Shown piece after piece: positions 48,457 through 58,161 of a stretch of DNA of 64,000 nt. The stretch's first letter is position 1, and the number at the start of each line of letters is the position of its first letter. The notes beneath the pieces were generated by a model. It saw nothing but the letters and a program-made list of their open reading frames with translations, was not told the DNA's origin and did not search any database. Both the position numbers and the translations under genes were made by a program. The DNA is from an uncultured Chloroflexota bacterium (lineage in GTDB: Bacteria; Chloroflexota; Anaerolineae; Caldilineales; Caldilineaceae), in the NCBI GenBank assembly GCA_903858085.1, contig CAIOHJ010000142.1:26406-90405 (forward strand). Reading direction: 5' to 3'.

Positions 48457-49617
48457 CTAGATGGCATCAGAAAAACTGGGGTCAAGCGGCAGCGACAGCG
48501 GCATCCCACCCGCACGGCTGGAAAGGCGGATCGCCAGCGTCAGCTCCTGGTCAAGCCTGGCCTGCTGCGGCCCATAGCTGGGTTCGCTGCCAGTGCGCAC
48601 CGCCTCCACCAGACTGAGAAGGCAGCCTGCAACCCCGATTTCATCGTCGTGCCACTGCACCCCCTGCCCCTTGACTGCTGGCCGGAAGGGATTCTCCCAA
48701 AGCACAATAGGTTGCTCAGGCAGGCCGGTATGTGCCACCATGGCCACCAAAGCCCCACCGTCGTTGCGCTCCCAACGCCGCTCGACCGTGATGAAGTGGG
48801 GGGCCTCCCCCCCAGGCGCGATCAGACTCAGCCACTCCTGTACCTCCAGGTTGACCCCAACCGTGATTCCCATCCCCCGTTCTGCCAGAAAACGGCTGCT
48901 GCGCCACCAGCGCGCCGCCGAATCGTATCCAACGCTCGTCCAGAGGTAGTGGCCAAGCCGCCCACCCTCAAATTCGATCAGCCCATGTTCCTGGGTTTCG
49001 CGGCGTTCCCCGCGAGTACCTGCCAGCCGTGACCAGTGGGCTGCCAATGGATAGTCGCGAACCAGCCCCAGCACCTGCACCGGCCGGGCATCGAACCCCA
49101 GATAGCTGCGCAACACGCTGACGCCATGATAGCCGTGGCCAGCAAAGTCGTTGAAAGAGGTGTGCACTTGCCCAAAGAGTCCAGCACGAATCAGCGCCAG
49201 CTTGATCTGCTCCAACGGCCGCCGGTGAAACTGCTCTGCCACTTCAATCTTGAGCCCGCGCTGCGCGGCGGCGGCGATAATCGCATCTGCCTCACTCAGC
49301 TTGTGGGCAATCGGGGTCTCTAGCAACAGATGTAGACCCGCTTCGGCCGCAGCCAGGCCGACAGCACCGTTGGCCCCATAGGCGACCGACACAATGCCGA
49401 TCTCGGGCGCCATCTCCCGACGCAGCCGGTCGAGCTCAGTATACCAGGGCACGCCAAGCAATTCCCCCAGCGCCCGCGCCGGCTCAGCACTTCTTCCCCA
49501 GACTGCGACCAGCTCGACCTCCTCCGGCAGGGCACGCAGAATGGGCCCATACAGATAGGCGGATCGCTTGGCGGTCCCTATTATGGCTATGCGAATTTTA
49601 CGTTTTGGGTCAGACAT
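48457..49617 (-). CDS. Gfo/Idh/MocA-family oxidoreductase
   Basis: A 386-residue NAD(P)-dependent protein. The Rossmann start is IRIAIIGTAKRSAYLYG. The usual catalytic EKP motif is replaced by ETP (LLLETPIAHKLSEAD near residue 97), so the lysine is absent. The next family segment, EVAEQFHRRPLEQIKLAL, is present, followed by the alpha/beta domain with QVHTSFNDFAGHGYHGVS. The substrate is likely a sugar or inositol derivative. It is 93 bases upstream of the hydrolase gene. Confidence 0.86.
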   Translation of the reverse strand: MSDPKRKIRIAIIGTAKRSAYLYGPILRALPEEVELVAVWGRSAEPARALGELLGVPWYTELDRLRREMAPEIGIVSVAYGANGAVGLAAAEAGLHLLLETPIAHKLSEADAIIAAAAQRGLKIEVAEQFHRRPLEQIKLALIRAGLFGQVHTSFNDFAGHGYHGVSVLRSYLGFDARPVQVLGLVRDYPLAAHWSRLAGTRGERRETQEHGLIEFEGGRLGHYLWTSVGYDSAARWWRSSRFLAERGMGITVGVNLEVQEWLSLIAPGGEAPHFITVERRWERNDGGALVAMVAHTGLPEQPIVLWENPFRPAVKGQGVQWHDDEIGVAGCLLSLVEAVRTGSEPSYGPQQARLDQELTLAIRLSSRAGGMPLSLPLDPSFSDAI

Positions 49618-49770
49618 GATCTTTGGCTACCTTTCTTACTCTTTTTTCAGCCCCAGCTCCCTGCATTCTACTCGATCTCACAACACCCCCCCAGTTTCAG
49701 CCTGGCCAGCATCTCGTTGTACACTTCTTACCAAGAGATTTACTTTCAGGTCGCAGGCAAGGCAGGCACC

Positions 49771-50871
49771 ATGGCTCTAGGAATCGGCATCGTTGGGCTC
49801 CCCAACGTCGGCAAAAGCACAACATTCAACGCGCTGACCAAAGCACAAAACGCAGAAGCAGCCAACTACCCCTTCTGCACGATCGAACCCAACAAGGCGA
49901 TCGTCGCCGTGCCCGACCCGCGCGTGGACCGGCTGGCCGAGCTGGTCAAACCCGAAAAAATTATCTACACCACGGTCGAGTTCATCGACATCGCCGGGCT
50001 GGTCAAAGGCGCCAGCCAGGGAGAAGGGCTCGGCAATCAGTTCCTCGCCAATATCCGCGAGACCGCCGCCATCGTTCATGTGGTGCGCTGCTTCGACGAC
50101 GAAAATGTCATCCATGTCTCCGCTCGCCCTGACCCCCGCAGCGACATCGAAATCATCAACACCGAGCTGATGATCGCCGACCTCCAGCAGCTCGAACGCA
50201 AACTAGACAAGCTCGCACGCGAAGTCAAAGGCGACAAACGGCTCCTCCCCGTCCAAGAAGTTGCCCTCGCCCTGCAACAGCAGCTCGGACAGGGTATCCC
50301 GGTCACAGCCTACCCCGATCGAGAGAGCGAAGCCTTCAAAAGCCTGACCAAAGAGATGCGCTTTTTGACTGGGAAAAAAGTCATCTATGTCGCCAATGTC
50401 GACGAGGATCACCTCACCACAGACAACGAGTACGTGCACACGGTCCGCCAGATCGCACACAGCCACAACGCCGAGTGCGTCAAACTCTGCGCCAAGCTCG
50501 AACAGGACATGGCTGGGCTTACCGACGCCGAACGCCATGAATTTCTGGCAACGATTGGGGTCGAGGAAACGGGGCTCGAACAGGTGATCCACAAAGGCTA
50601 CCATGCCCTGGAGCTGATCGCCTTCTTCACGGCGGGCCCCAAAGAAGTGCGCGCCTGGACCGTGCGCCAGGGGGCCAAGGCCCCCGAAGCGGCCGGCACC
50701 ATCCACTCCGACTTTGAACGTGGCTTCATCCGCGCCGAGGTGATCCCCTATGCCACCTATCTACGCCTGGGCAGCGAAGTTGCTGCCAAAGCCGCCGGCG
50801 AGATGCGCGTCGAAGGCCGCGACTATGTCGTACACGACGGCGACGTGATGCATTTTCGTTTCAACGTGTGA
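49771..50871 (+). CDS. ychF: Redox-regulated ribosome-binding GTPase/ATPase YchF
   Basis: A 366-residue OBG-type P-loop NTPase. It has GIVGLPNVGKSTTFNALT (G1), NYPFCTIEPN, DIAGLVKGASQGEGLGN (G3), and VIYVANVDE in place of NKxD, which explains ATP use in this family. A coiled-coil insertion and the C-terminal TGS-like domain (FFTAGPKEVRAWTVRQG and HDGDVMHFRFNV) follow. The start at 49771 is an ATG after GGCAGGCACC; the frame is open earlier but unlike the family. Confidence 0.95.
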   Translation: MALGIGIVGLPNVGKSTTFNALTKAQNAEAANYPFCTIEPNKAIVAVPDPRVDRLAELVKPEKIIYTTVEFIDIAGLVKGASQGEGLGNQFLANIRETAAIVHVVRCFDDENVIHVSARPDPRSDIEIINTELMIADLQQLERKLDKLAREVKGDKRLLPVQEVALALQQQLGQGIPVTAYPDRESEAFKSLTKEMRFLTGKKVIYVANVDEDHLTTDNEYVHTVRQIAHSHNAECVKLCAKLEQDMAGLTDAERHEFLATIGVEETGLEQVIHKGYHALELIAFFTAGPKEVRAWTVRQGAKAPEAAGTIHSDFERGFIRAEVIPYATYLRLGSEVAAKAAGEMRVEGRDYVVHDGDVMHFRFNV

Positions 50872-50879
50872 TCCGCAAC

Positions 50880-51872
50880 TCAACGGATCCTGCGCCCAAC
50901 CAGAGTCTGGGTGACGACTGAGAGCACAAGAATCAGGCCATAGATCAGTTCTGTCCAAAAACCAGACATCCCAATCGCTACAATCCCGGCGTTGATGGCA
51001 CCCACAATGAACGAAGCGACGAAAGTCCCATAAAGTGTGCCAATGCCCCCAAAAACAGAGGTACCCCCCAAAAAAACCGAAGAGAGCGTATTGAGCAGAT
51101 AGCCCTCCCCCAACGTCGGCCAGTAGTAGGTCACCTCCAAACTGGCCACCAGGCCCGCAAAGGCTGCAGCAAAGCCAGCCAAGCCAAAGACCCCAATTTT
51201 GGTGCGGTCGACATCCACCCCCATCAGCCGGGCGCTGTCGGCATTGTCACCGGTCAGGTAGACATGGGCGCCAAAACGGTGGCGGTTGAGCAACAGCCAG
51301 CAAAACAGGGCAAAAAGCACCATCCAGACCATCTGCATCGGGATGAAGCCAAACAGGCGCCCCACGAAAACATCATAAAAAAAGGTCTCGCGGGTCGGCA
51401 GCAGCGAGGTTCCGGTGCCACCCGTCAGCACCTTGACCACACCTCGCCAAAAAAAACTCGTCCCGATCGTCACGACCAAGGACGGCACCCCAATTTTGGC
51501 GACGATGATGCCATTGAGCATGCCTGCCCCCACCCCCATCAGGAGCATCAACGGCAGCGCCAACGCAAGATTGCCGGTCGCCATCATGACCGAAGCAAAA
51601 ACCCACATGCTGACCGTCATGATCGAAGGGAAGGAGAGGTCTATCTCCCTCGCAATGACCACCATCGTCAACGGCAAGGCCATGATCCCAAAAAAAGGTG
51701 TCGTCGACATGAACGCCTGGTAGATGTTCGGACGGAAAAAGGTTTCAGGCGAACCAATTGCGAAGATCGCCCAAATCACAATTGCCACCGCTGTAATCCC
51801 TACCTGCAACGCGTTGCTTCGCAGCCAGAGCAGCAACGGCGAACGCCCAGCTGCCCCCTTCCCAGGATTCAT
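50880..51872 (-). CDS. Sugar-type ABC transporter permease (RbsC-like)
   Basis: A 330-residue membrane protein of the BPD_transp_2 family with about nine helices. The EAA-like cytoplasmic region near GDNADSARLMGVDVDRTKIGVFGLAG is typical of ribose/simple-sugar permeases (read as DSARLMGVDVDRTKIGV). It overlaps the ATPase gene by 4 bases. Order in the operon is binding protein, ATPase, permease. Confidence 0.92.
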   Translation of the reverse strand: MNPGKGAAGRSPLLLWLRSNALQVGITAVAIVIWAIFAIGSPETFFRPNIYQAFMSTTPFFGIMALPLTMVVIAREIDLSFPSIMTVSMWVFASVMMATGNLALALPLMLLMGVGAGMLNGIIVAKIGVPSLVVTIGTSFFWRGVVKVLTGGTGTSLLPTRETFFYDVFVGRLFGFIPMQMVWMVLFALFCWLLLNRHRFGAHVYLTGDNADSARLMGVDVDRTKIGVFGLAGFAAAFAGLVASLEVTYYWPTLGEGYLLNTLSSVFLGGTSVFGGIGTLYGTFVASFIVGAINAGIVAIGMSGFWTELIYGLILVLSVVTQTLVGRRIR

Positions 51873-52645
51873 GGCTTTTTCTCCTGTTCCAACCTGCCTG
51901 TGCGAGCGACCCGATAGAGACGGTCGATCAGCTCGTCGAGCGTCACATCCGCCTTCTTGAATTCACCGGCAATGCGACCACGATCCAACACCACGATCCG
52001 GTCGACCACCGGATACACATGAAAGATGTTATGGTCAATAAAGATGCCGGCCTTGCCCGCCTGGGCGATCCCCGCAATGAAGTCCAGCACCTTGCGGGTC
52101 TCTGAAAGCGAAAGCGCCATGGTCGGCTCGTCCAGAATGATCAACTCCGCCTCAAAATGCAGCGCCCGCGTGATGGCGATCCCCTGCCGCTCGCCGCCTG
52201 ACATCGTCCGCACCGGAGTATCCGGGCTGACCGCCTTGGAAGTGAACCCCATATGCTGGGTCATCATTTGCTGCGTGATGCTGCGCATTTTGCCGATGTC
52301 GAGCATGCCCCACCGGTTGGCAAGCTCTCGACCCATAAACATATTGCGCCAGACACTCTGGTCGTCTGCCAGCGCCTTTTCCTGGTACACCGTCTCTACC
52401 CCCAGCTGGCGGGCCTTGGCAACGGTCAGGTGGTCAAAACGCTGCCCATGAAAGTAGATCTCCCCCCCCGGGTCGGGCTGGTAATAGCCAGTGATAATTT
52501 TGATCAGGGTCGATTTTCCAGCCCCGTTGTCCCCAAGGAGACCCACCACTTCCCCTGGATAGACCTCCAAGTTGATCTCCTGCAACGATTTGACTTCACC
52601 AAACGATTTAGATACGTGAATCAGCCGGACCGTCGGCTCAGCCAT
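51869..52645 (-). CDS. Sugar-type ABC transporter ATP-binding protein
   Basis: A 258-residue single ABC domain, not the double-domain RbsA type. Walker A is GDNGAGKSTLIK near residue 39, the Q-loop lies in VETVYQEKALADD, the signature is MSGGERQGIAI near 145 and Walker B is LIILDEPTMAL near 165. A switch His follows in FIDHNIFHV. I chose the start at 52645 (MAEPTVRL); the longer frame lacks a site. Confidence 0.91.
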   Translation of the reverse strand: MAEPTVRLIHVSKSFGEVKSLQEINLEVYPGEVVGLLGDNGAGKSTLIKIITGYYQPDPGGEIYFHGQRFDHLTVAKARQLGVETVYQEKALADDQSVWRNMFMGRELANRWGMLDIGKMRSITQQMMTQHMGFTSKAVSPDTPVRTMSGGERQGIAITRALHFEAELIILDEPTMALSLSETRKVLDFIAGIAQAGKAGIFIDHNIFHVYPVVDRIVVLDRGRIAGEFKKADVTLDELIDRLYRVARTGRLEQEKKP

Positions 52646-52740
52646 GCACAACACTCCTCCCAAAACAACAGATCGTACGCAGGGGCCTGGCAACACCCAG
52701 GGAGAGCTTCCTCAAGCCGTTGCTGTGCAACAATTCATCA

Positions 52741-52770
52741 GCCAGGTTGCACGGGAGAGTGCAACCTGGC
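52741..52770 (-). promoter_or_regulatory. Intercistronic hairpin between binding-protein and ATPase genes
   Basis: A perfect 12-bp stem (52741-52752 with 52759-52770) with a 6-base loop and no T run, on the minus strand just after the binding-protein stop. Such hairpins commonly protect the upstream mRNA so that binding protein exceeds the membrane parts. Confidence 0.65.
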
Positions 52771-52793
52771 GACGCAAAGGCAGATCAGCAGCG

Positions 52794-53843
52794 CTACCGA
52801 ATCTCTTGTTCAGCCAGCGGCGCCAAAAATTCGATATTGTTGGCGTCCGCAAAGCCACCGCCGGTGTCCACCATCAAACCCGAAAACCCAAAAACCTTGG
52901 TCAGACAGATCTGCAAAATAGGCAGGTACCCCTGCAGCCAAGGCTGCTGGTCGATCACCAGATCTGTCCAGCCCCCACGGATCGCGGCAATGGTGGCAGG
53001 GGAAAGGTCAAAACCGGCCCCGACGATCGCCTCGGGCCCCAAACCCGCAGCCTTGAGATAGGTCTCCAAGGTCGCCGTCAGCCCACCATGGTCGGTCACC
53101 ACCAGCTTGACATCCGGGTTGGAGGAGACATAGCCAGTGAAGGTCGGTGTACCGGCAGCTGGATCTGCATTGGTGGCAGCATCGATCTCGAAGTAGTCGA
53201 CTGTCATCCCAGCTTCCTCCAAAGCGTCGATCACCCCTTTGGTGCGCTCGCCGCGACTCGGCTGCGAGAGCAGCCCCCAGACCATCGCCCGGTCACCTTC
53301 TCCAAAGGCGTAGCGGTTGATGATTTCTTTCCCCAACTTGTAGCCAGCAGTGTAGTTGACAGCGCCCACATAGCCGAAGCCAGCCCCCTGGTACTTGCTC
53401 ATCGAAGCTGAAAGCTCGGTATTTTGGCTGGTGACAATGATGCCCGCCGCGCGCGCTTCGTCGATCAGGGGGGAGAAGGCGTCGTCGCCCGGATGTCCCA
53501 TGACAGCGATCCCATCCGGGCCAGTCGCAGCCGCTTCTTTGAACTGAGCGATCATCTTCTGCGGGTCCCAGTCGGAGAAGACATATTGTACACTGGGTCC
53601 CAGGTCTGCTTCAGCCTGTTTTGCGCCGTTGTAGACATTGTTGGCGAACACGCCACCGGCCGGCCCACCCGGGAAAAAGACAATTTTTACATCCGAACAC
53701 CAGTTCCCGCCAGAACTGGCCGCATCTCCGCCGGCAGCCGGTGCCACCGGCACAGTCACTGTACAGCCTGCCAACACCAACGCCATCAACATTGCCAGGG
53801 TCGCCAGCAAAGTCAGCCGGCCTCTTTGCAGAAAATCAAACAT
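52794..53843 (-). CDS. Sugar-type ABC transporter substrate-binding lipoprotein
   Basis: A 349-residue protein with a lipoprotein signal (TLAMLMALVLAGC, Cys near 27). The type-1 periplasmic-binding fold (Peripla_BP_4) follows: KIVFFPGGPAGGVFANNV, GPDGIAVMGHPGDDAFSPL, AGIIVTSQN, LVVTDHGGLTAT and VIDQQPWLQGYLPI. The start at 53843 has AAGGAGTGAGG upstream. The substrate is probably a sugar or related small molecule. Confidence 0.91.
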   Translation of the reverse strand: MFDFLQRGRLTLLATLAMLMALVLAGCTVTVPVAPAAGGDAASSGGNWCSDVKIVFFPGGPAGGVFANNVYNGAKQAEADLGPSVQYVFSDWDPQKMIAQFKEAAATGPDGIAVMGHPGDDAFSPLIDEARAAGIIVTSQNTELSASMSKYQGAGFGYVGAVNYTAGYKLGKEIINRYAFGEGDRAMVWGLLSQPSRGERTKGVIDALEEAGMTVDYFEIDAATNADPAAGTPTFTGYVSSNPDVKLVVTDHGGLTATLETYLKAAGLGPEAIVGAGFDLSPATIAAIRGGWTDLVIDQQPWLQGYLPILQICLTKVFGFSGLMVDTGGGFADANNIEFLAPLAEQEIR

Positions 53844-53998
53844 GGGCCTCACTCCTTTTCTGATTGAAACTGGACAGCAAAAAGATAAAAACGCAACCGA
53901 ATCACCTCTTCTGCAGCCATCTACCAGGCCACACAGAGGAAAACAGGGGACGTTTTGCAAAAACCAACAGGAAACAGATACAATTTTCGGTGCCTCTT

Positions 53999-54027
53999 AG
54001 AATAGCACAGGCCAGCAAGCCTGTCAA
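53999..54027 (-). promoter_or_regulatory. Sigma70 promoter of the sugar-type ABC operon
   Basis: On the minus strand TTGACA (54022-54027), a 17-base spacer ending TGTGC and TATTCT (53999-54004). The leader is about 150 bases. Confidence 0.75.
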
Positions 54028-54063
54028 TGGTGGCCCGAAAAGCTGGAAAGGTTGGTATCTGAT

Positions 54064-54092
54064 TTGACAACCACAAACGGCTGGCTTATACT
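54064..54092 (+). promoter_or_regulatory. Sigma70 promoter of tRNA-Gly
   Basis: TTGACA (54064-54069), a 17-base spacer and TATACT (54087-54092), 12 bases before the tRNA. Near-consensus. Confidence 0.85.
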
Positions 54093-54104
54093 AAAATTCA
54101 CTTT

Positions 54105-54176
54105 GCGGGTGTAGCTCAACGGCAGAGCGTTTGCTTCCCAAGCAAAATGTTGAGAGTTCGAATCTCTTCACCCGCT
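54105..54176 (+). tRNA. tRNA-Gly (anticodon CCC)
   Basis: The acceptor strands GCGGGTG and CACCCGC pair perfectly. The D stem is GCTC/GAGC, the anticodon stem TTTGC/GCAAA holds the loop TTCCCAA with CCC at 54137-54139, and the T arm is GAGAG-TTCGAAT-CTCTT. The discriminator is T and CCA is not encoded. It reads GGG glycine codons. Confidence 0.96.
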
Positions 54177-54391
54177 CCTCTCCTCACAAAACTTTTGGTT
54201 TGCGCCTGCTTGCATTCATCTTTTCAGAGCCTGTAGATGGCTGCGGACGCCCAAGACGTACCCAGCGATCAATCTGTCAGAACGCAACCTGACTCTTGTC
54301 GTCACTCGGGGTCAGCACCACCCAGCGACACGCTGCCGGTCTGTGTTGTTCGACGACGGCTGCGCCCAGCTGCTGGACAGCCGTGGGCATT

Positions 54392-55147
54392 TCACCCAAT
54401 CTCCCGCGTGAGATACTGCTGCGTCAACGCCTCCTGAGGCTGCTCAAAAAAACGCTGAGCAGGCCCGTACTCCACCAGCTCCCCCAGCCACATGAAGAGC
54501 ACAGCATCAGCCAGCCGGCGTGCCTGGTCGATGTCATGGGTCACCAGGACGATTGTATATCGATCTCGCAGGGTGCGGATCAAGCTCTCGATCCCGCGCG
54601 CGGAAATCGGGTCCAACGACGCGGTCGATTCGTCGCAGAGCAGCACCTCCGGCTCCACAGCCAGCGTGCGCGCCAGACAAAGACGCTGCTGTTGCCCCAC
54701 AGAGAGACGCGTTGCCGGGCTGTGCAGCCGATCCCGTACCTCTGCCCACAGCCCCACCGCTTCAAGCTGCGCTCGCACAATTTGATCCAGATTCCCCCTG
54801 GCCAGACCATGAATGCGCGGTCCATAGGCCACATTGTCGTAGATCGACATCGGCAATGGGAAAGGTTTCTGTGCCAACAAGCCAATGCGCGTGCGCACCT
54901 CGGTCACATCCCGATCCCGCCGGTAGATGTCTTCGCCGTCCAGCCAGACCTGCCCTTCCACCCGCACCTGCTCGTTAAGCTCAAGCAAACGGTTGAGGCT
55001 TTTGAGCAATGTAGATTTTCCACAACCAGATGGGCCAATGACCGCAGTGATCTGGTTCTGCGCGATCTCCGCGTTGATCTGCTTGAGAGCATGCTGTTTC
55101 CCGTACCAGACATTGAGATCGCGAATCGAAAGAGCTCCCATCCACAT
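54392..55147 (-). CDS. pstB: Phosphate ABC transporter ATP-binding protein
   Basis: A 251-residue ATPase that powers phosphate uptake. Walker A is [17 protein letters not shown]. The signature is [13 protein letters not shown], with Val where LSGGQ normally has the first Gly. Walker B reads [12 protein letters not shown], unlike the usual LMDEP. A switch His is in [15 protein letters not shown]. The order pstS-pstC-pstA-pstB is standard. phoU, which often follows, is not here; the tRNA region lies beyond. Confidence 0.92.
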   Translation of the reverse strand: MWMGALSIRDLNVWYGKQHALKQINAEIAQNQITAVIGPSGCGKSTLLKSLNRLLELNEQVRVEGQVWLDGEDIYRRDRDVTEVRTRIGLLAQKPFPLPMSIYDNVAYGPRIHGLARGNLDQIVRAQLEAVGLWAEVRDRLHSPATRLSVGQQQRLCLARTLAVEPEVLLCDESTASLDPISARGIESLIRTLRDRYTIVLVTHDIDQARRLADAVLFMWLGELVEYGPAQRFFEQPQEALTQQYLTREIG

Positions 55148-55153
55148 CTTCTC

Positions 55154-56020
55154 CTAACGAATCACATAGCGGCCCAGACGTGCCAGCGAAAGATGAGCAA
55201 ACGTACTGACACCCAAAACAATGGCCGTCAGGATCAACGCCGCTGCATAGGCGCGCGCCTGGACTTCCGGAAAAGGTGTGCCAAGCAAAAAGAACACTGC
55301 CAACGGCAACGACGCCACAGGCCGCAGCAACGAATCCGGCAGATTGTCCGTGTACCCTGCAGTAAACAACACCGACGCAGCGTCGCCAATACCGCGACCG
55401 AAGGCCAGCAAAATAGCGGTGAGCAACCCCGGAAGCGACTGACGAAGCAGGACCCCCATCCACTCCAGGCGGGTCGCCCCCAAAGCCAACGTCGATTCAC
55501 GCAGCAAAACAGGTGTCATTTCCACCACCTCGTCCAATGTGCGCGCCAGAATGGGCAACACCACCAACGCCAATGTCAGAATCCCTGCCAACAACGAAGC
55601 GCGCACCCCCAGAGAGACCATCCACGCAAAACCAAACGCCCCGTAGACAATGCTCGGTATTCCCCAGAGAATGTCCAACGCCAGCCGCACGCTGTGACGC
55701 AACCGCCCCTTGGACGCATAGGTGTGCAGGTAAAAGACAACAGGCACCGCCAGACAGAGCGCCAACACCGTTGCGCCGCAGGCCAGATAGAGCGACCCCA
55801 CAAGCGCGTTGAGGATGCCGCCTTCCCGCCCCAGATAAAATCCTCCCTCCGGCAGGCTGCTGACCATCTCCCAACTCAATGCCCCCACCCCACGCCAGCA
55901 GATCACCCCGACAATCATCCCCAACACACCGACTGCCCCCAACAGGGAAAGACGCATCAGCCAGAGAAAACACTGCTCCTCAAGCGCCCTGCGCACCCTG
56001 CGCCGTCTCACTTGTTTCAT
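55154..56020 (-). CDS. pstA: Phosphate ABC transporter permease PstA
   Basis: A 288-residue membrane protein of about six helices. [19 protein letters not shown] and the [20 protein letters not shown] (EAA-like cytoplasmic loop) are typical. It overlaps pstC by 4 bases and is 6 bases before pstB. Confidence 0.92.
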   Translation of the reverse strand: MKQVRRRRVRRALEEQCFLWLMRLSLLGAVGVLGMIVGVICWRGVGALSWEMVSSLPEGGFYLGREGGILNALVGSLYLACGATVLALCLAVPVVFYLHTYASKGRLRHSVRLALDILWGIPSIVYGAFGFAWMVSLGVRASLLAGILTLALVVLPILARTLDEVVEMTPVLLRESTLALGATRLEWMGVLLRQSLPGLLTAILLAFGRGIGDAASVLFTAGYTDNLPDSLLRPVASLPLAVFFLLGTPFPEVQARAYAAALILTAIVLGVSTFAHLSLARLGRYVIR

Positions 56021-57009
56021 CGAATCCTCCGCACCAACCGCTCGATGACCAACCGCGCCCCCACATTGAAAACGACCACAACCCCGAGCAGCAGCAGCGC
56101 AGCATGCATCAACGCCGCTTCGTAGAGTGGAACCGACATCATTTCCCCGTAGTTGTTGGCGATCAAAGCCGGCAAGGGGTAGACCGGGTCAAAAATCGTG
56201 CTCGGGAATTGGGCCACGTTGCCCACGGTCATCATCACTGCCAACGTTTCACCGAACGCCCGCGAAAAACCCAGCACGACCGCAGCCAGAATGCCCGGCA
56301 ACCCCACGCAGCGCACGCTACACTTCGTCGTCTCCCAACGGGTAGCCCCCAACGACAACAGGGCCTCGCGCATCTCACGGGGCACGCTGCGCATCACCTC
56401 TTCGGTGACCGCCACAATCAACGGAAAGACCATGATCCCCAGTACCAGCCCCGCCGACAACAGCCCGTATCCGCTGGGGCTGGTTCGCCCCCAAAACGGG
56501 AGCCCATCCCCCACCGTCTGCTCCGCCCAGGGACCTATCCAGTCACGCACCAGGGGCACGACAAAAAGAATCCCCCACAACCCATAGACAACCGACGGAA
56601 TGCCCACCAGCAGATCGAGCAGCGGCTTCAACAGACCGCGACCCCGTTCAGAGACATACTCAGCCAGATAAATCCCGCTGAATACCGCAGGCACAACGGC
56701 GACCGCCATCGCAACAGCTGTCACCCAGAGGCTGCCAGCCACAAAAGGCGCGTACCCAAACAGCCCGCGCATCGGCTGCCAGACCTGCCCCCCCCACAGC
56801 TCAAACAGCGAAAAGGTGGACAGCAGCGGCAGACTGCGCAAAAGCAATGCTGCCGCCACCCCCACCACAACCATGCAGACCGCTCCAGCAATCAGCCCCA
56901 GCAGCCGCTGAGCCAGCTGATCGCTCCAGCGACGCCACCTGCTCAAACGAATCCCCGCTGAGCGCTGTCTCCCTTTGTCTGCTGGTTCGCCCCCCCTCCT
57001 GCCCGTCAC
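56017..57009 (-). CDS. pstC: Phosphate ABC transporter permease PstC
   Basis: A 330-residue membrane protein, about six helices. [20 protein letters not shown] near residue 135 and the loop [13 protein letters not shown] are typical PstC features. It starts 2 bases after pstS and overlaps pstA by 4 bases. Confidence 0.92.
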   Translation of the reverse strand: MTGRRGGEPADKGRQRSAGIRLSRWRRWSDQLAQRLLGLIAGAVCMVVVGVAAALLLRSLPLLSTFSLFELWGGQVWQPMRGLFGYAPFVAGSLWVTAVAMAVAVVPAVFSGIYLAEYVSERGRGLLKPLLDLLVGIPSVVYGLWGILFVVPLVRDWIGPWAEQTVGDGLPFWGRTSPSGYGLLSAGLVLGIMVFPLIVAVTEEVMRSVPREMREALLSLGATRWETTKCSVRCVGLPGILAAVVLGFSRAFGETLAVMMTVGNVAQFPSTIFDPVYPLPALIANNYGEMMSVPLYEAALMHAALLLLGVVVVFNVGARLVIERLVRRIR

Positions 57010-57011
57010 CC

Positions 57012-57995
57012 CTACTCCTCCCCAATCAGCACCAGGGCCTCCTGCAGCCGTTCCGGGGTCAGCGCCACATAGCCCGCTTCAGCAACCAGCGCCTGCCCAT
57101 CCGTCAAAACCCAACGATAAAAATCACGAATGGCTGGAGATGGCTCCCCTTTGGTCACCAGATAAAGCACCCGCGCTGGGGGGAACGGGTAGATCTGGTC
57201 CGCAATCGCCTGGGTCAACTGGTCGCGCTCACCATAAAACGACTCTTCGGGATCAATCTGCCCATTGGCGTTGAGGTCGATCGGAATCAGCTGCAACCCG
57301 TCGATCGGCAACCCCGTCTCTGGGTCGTAGGCAAAGCCGATGTTGTTGTAGCCCACCCCCAGCCGATCCTGGCGCACAGCCTCCGCCAACCCCGGATCTG
57401 CGTTGACCGCAGTGCCGAGCAGCTCTTCCTGCGCTGTGCCCCCCGCAAACTTCGCCCACATCTCAGCAGCACCCGCAGAATCCGACCGCGTGTAGACATG
57501 GATGTTTTCAGTATTTTCTGTCCCCAACAGCGCTCCCCAGGTCGTGATCTCGCCGCTGAGCCAGATTTTCCCCGCTTCTTCCGGTGTAATGCCTCGCGCC
57601 AGCAGCTGCTCCAGCAGAGGGTTGTCGGCGTTGAGGGTCCCCACCACAGCGTCGATCGTCACCGGCACCAGAAAAGCTCCTTCATCCAGCTCCGGTTGTC
57701 GCGCCTCCCGCGAGAGCATGGCAATGTCGGCAGCACCCGTAAGCATGTCCGTCATTCCTTTGCCCGCACCCCCTGCCTGTATATCAAAGGTGACGCCAGG
57801 ATGCAGTTTCGTGTACGCTTCTGTCCAGAGTGTGACGATCGGGAACAGGGCAAACGCCCCTGAAACGCTGATCGCCACACGCTCATCCGTCTGTGCAGCA
57901 GGTGTGGAGACGCCCGGCTGCACACCTGCATTCGAGCAGGCAGCGACCGCCAACAACACCCAAATACACAACAGCATTTTGCGCAATACACCCAT
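57012..57995 (-). CDS. pstS: Phosphate ABC transporter substrate-binding lipoprotein PstS
   Basis: A 327-residue phosphate-binding lipoprotein with a signal ending VAACSNAG. Visible marks are [44 protein letters not shown] (phosphate-binding loop type) and [20 protein letters not shown]. Its promoter region (58048-58102) holds a -10 box TAGAAT (58048-58053) and repeated GTWACC-type words. Confidence 0.92.
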   Translation of the reverse strand: MGVLRKMLLCIWVLLAVAACSNAGVQPGVSTPAAQTDERVAISVSGAFALFPIVTLWTEAYTKLHPGVTFDIQAGGAGKGMTDMLTGAADIAMLSREARQPELDEGAFLVPVTIDAVVGTLNADNPLLEQLLARGITPEEAGKIWLSGEITTWGALLGTENTENIHVYTRSDSAGAAEMWAKFAGGTAQEELLGTAVNADPGLAEAVRQDRLGVGYNNIGFAYDPETGLPIDGLQLIPIDLNANGQIDPEESFYGERDQLTQAIADQIYPFPPARVLYLVTKGEPSPAIRDFYRWVLTDGQALVAEAGYVALTPERLQEALVLIGEE

Positions 57996-58062
57996 ACAGG
58001 CTTCCTTTCAATGACAGTTTTGCGATCCAGTTGAATCCCTTACTGCCATTCTACCGGCCAAC

Positions 58063-58102
58063 GGTTACAAAAAAGGTGCTGTGAGGGTTACAAAATGGTA
58101 AC
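58063..58102 (-). promoter_or_regulatory. Tandem Pho-box-like repeats upstream of pstS
   Basis: On the plus strand GGTTAC (58063), GGTGCT (58075), GGTTAC (58086) and GGTAAC (58097) occur at steps of 12, 11 and 11 bases; on the minus strand they face pstS. Direct repeats near 11-base spacing are typical of OmpR/PhoB-family binding. The nearest lies about 10 bases upstream of a TAGAAT -10 box, replacing a normal -35. Confidence 0.65.
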
Positions 58103-58161
58103 AGATGGCTCAGAGAGGGAGCGCCCGCCCTCCAACAGCAACCCAGACCAGAACTTCCCCC

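Noticed and set aside
54296..56125. Plus-strand open frame (609 codons) opposite pstB and pstA
   Set aside because: Shadow of recognised transporter genes; His/Arg/Gln-rich nonsense composition.
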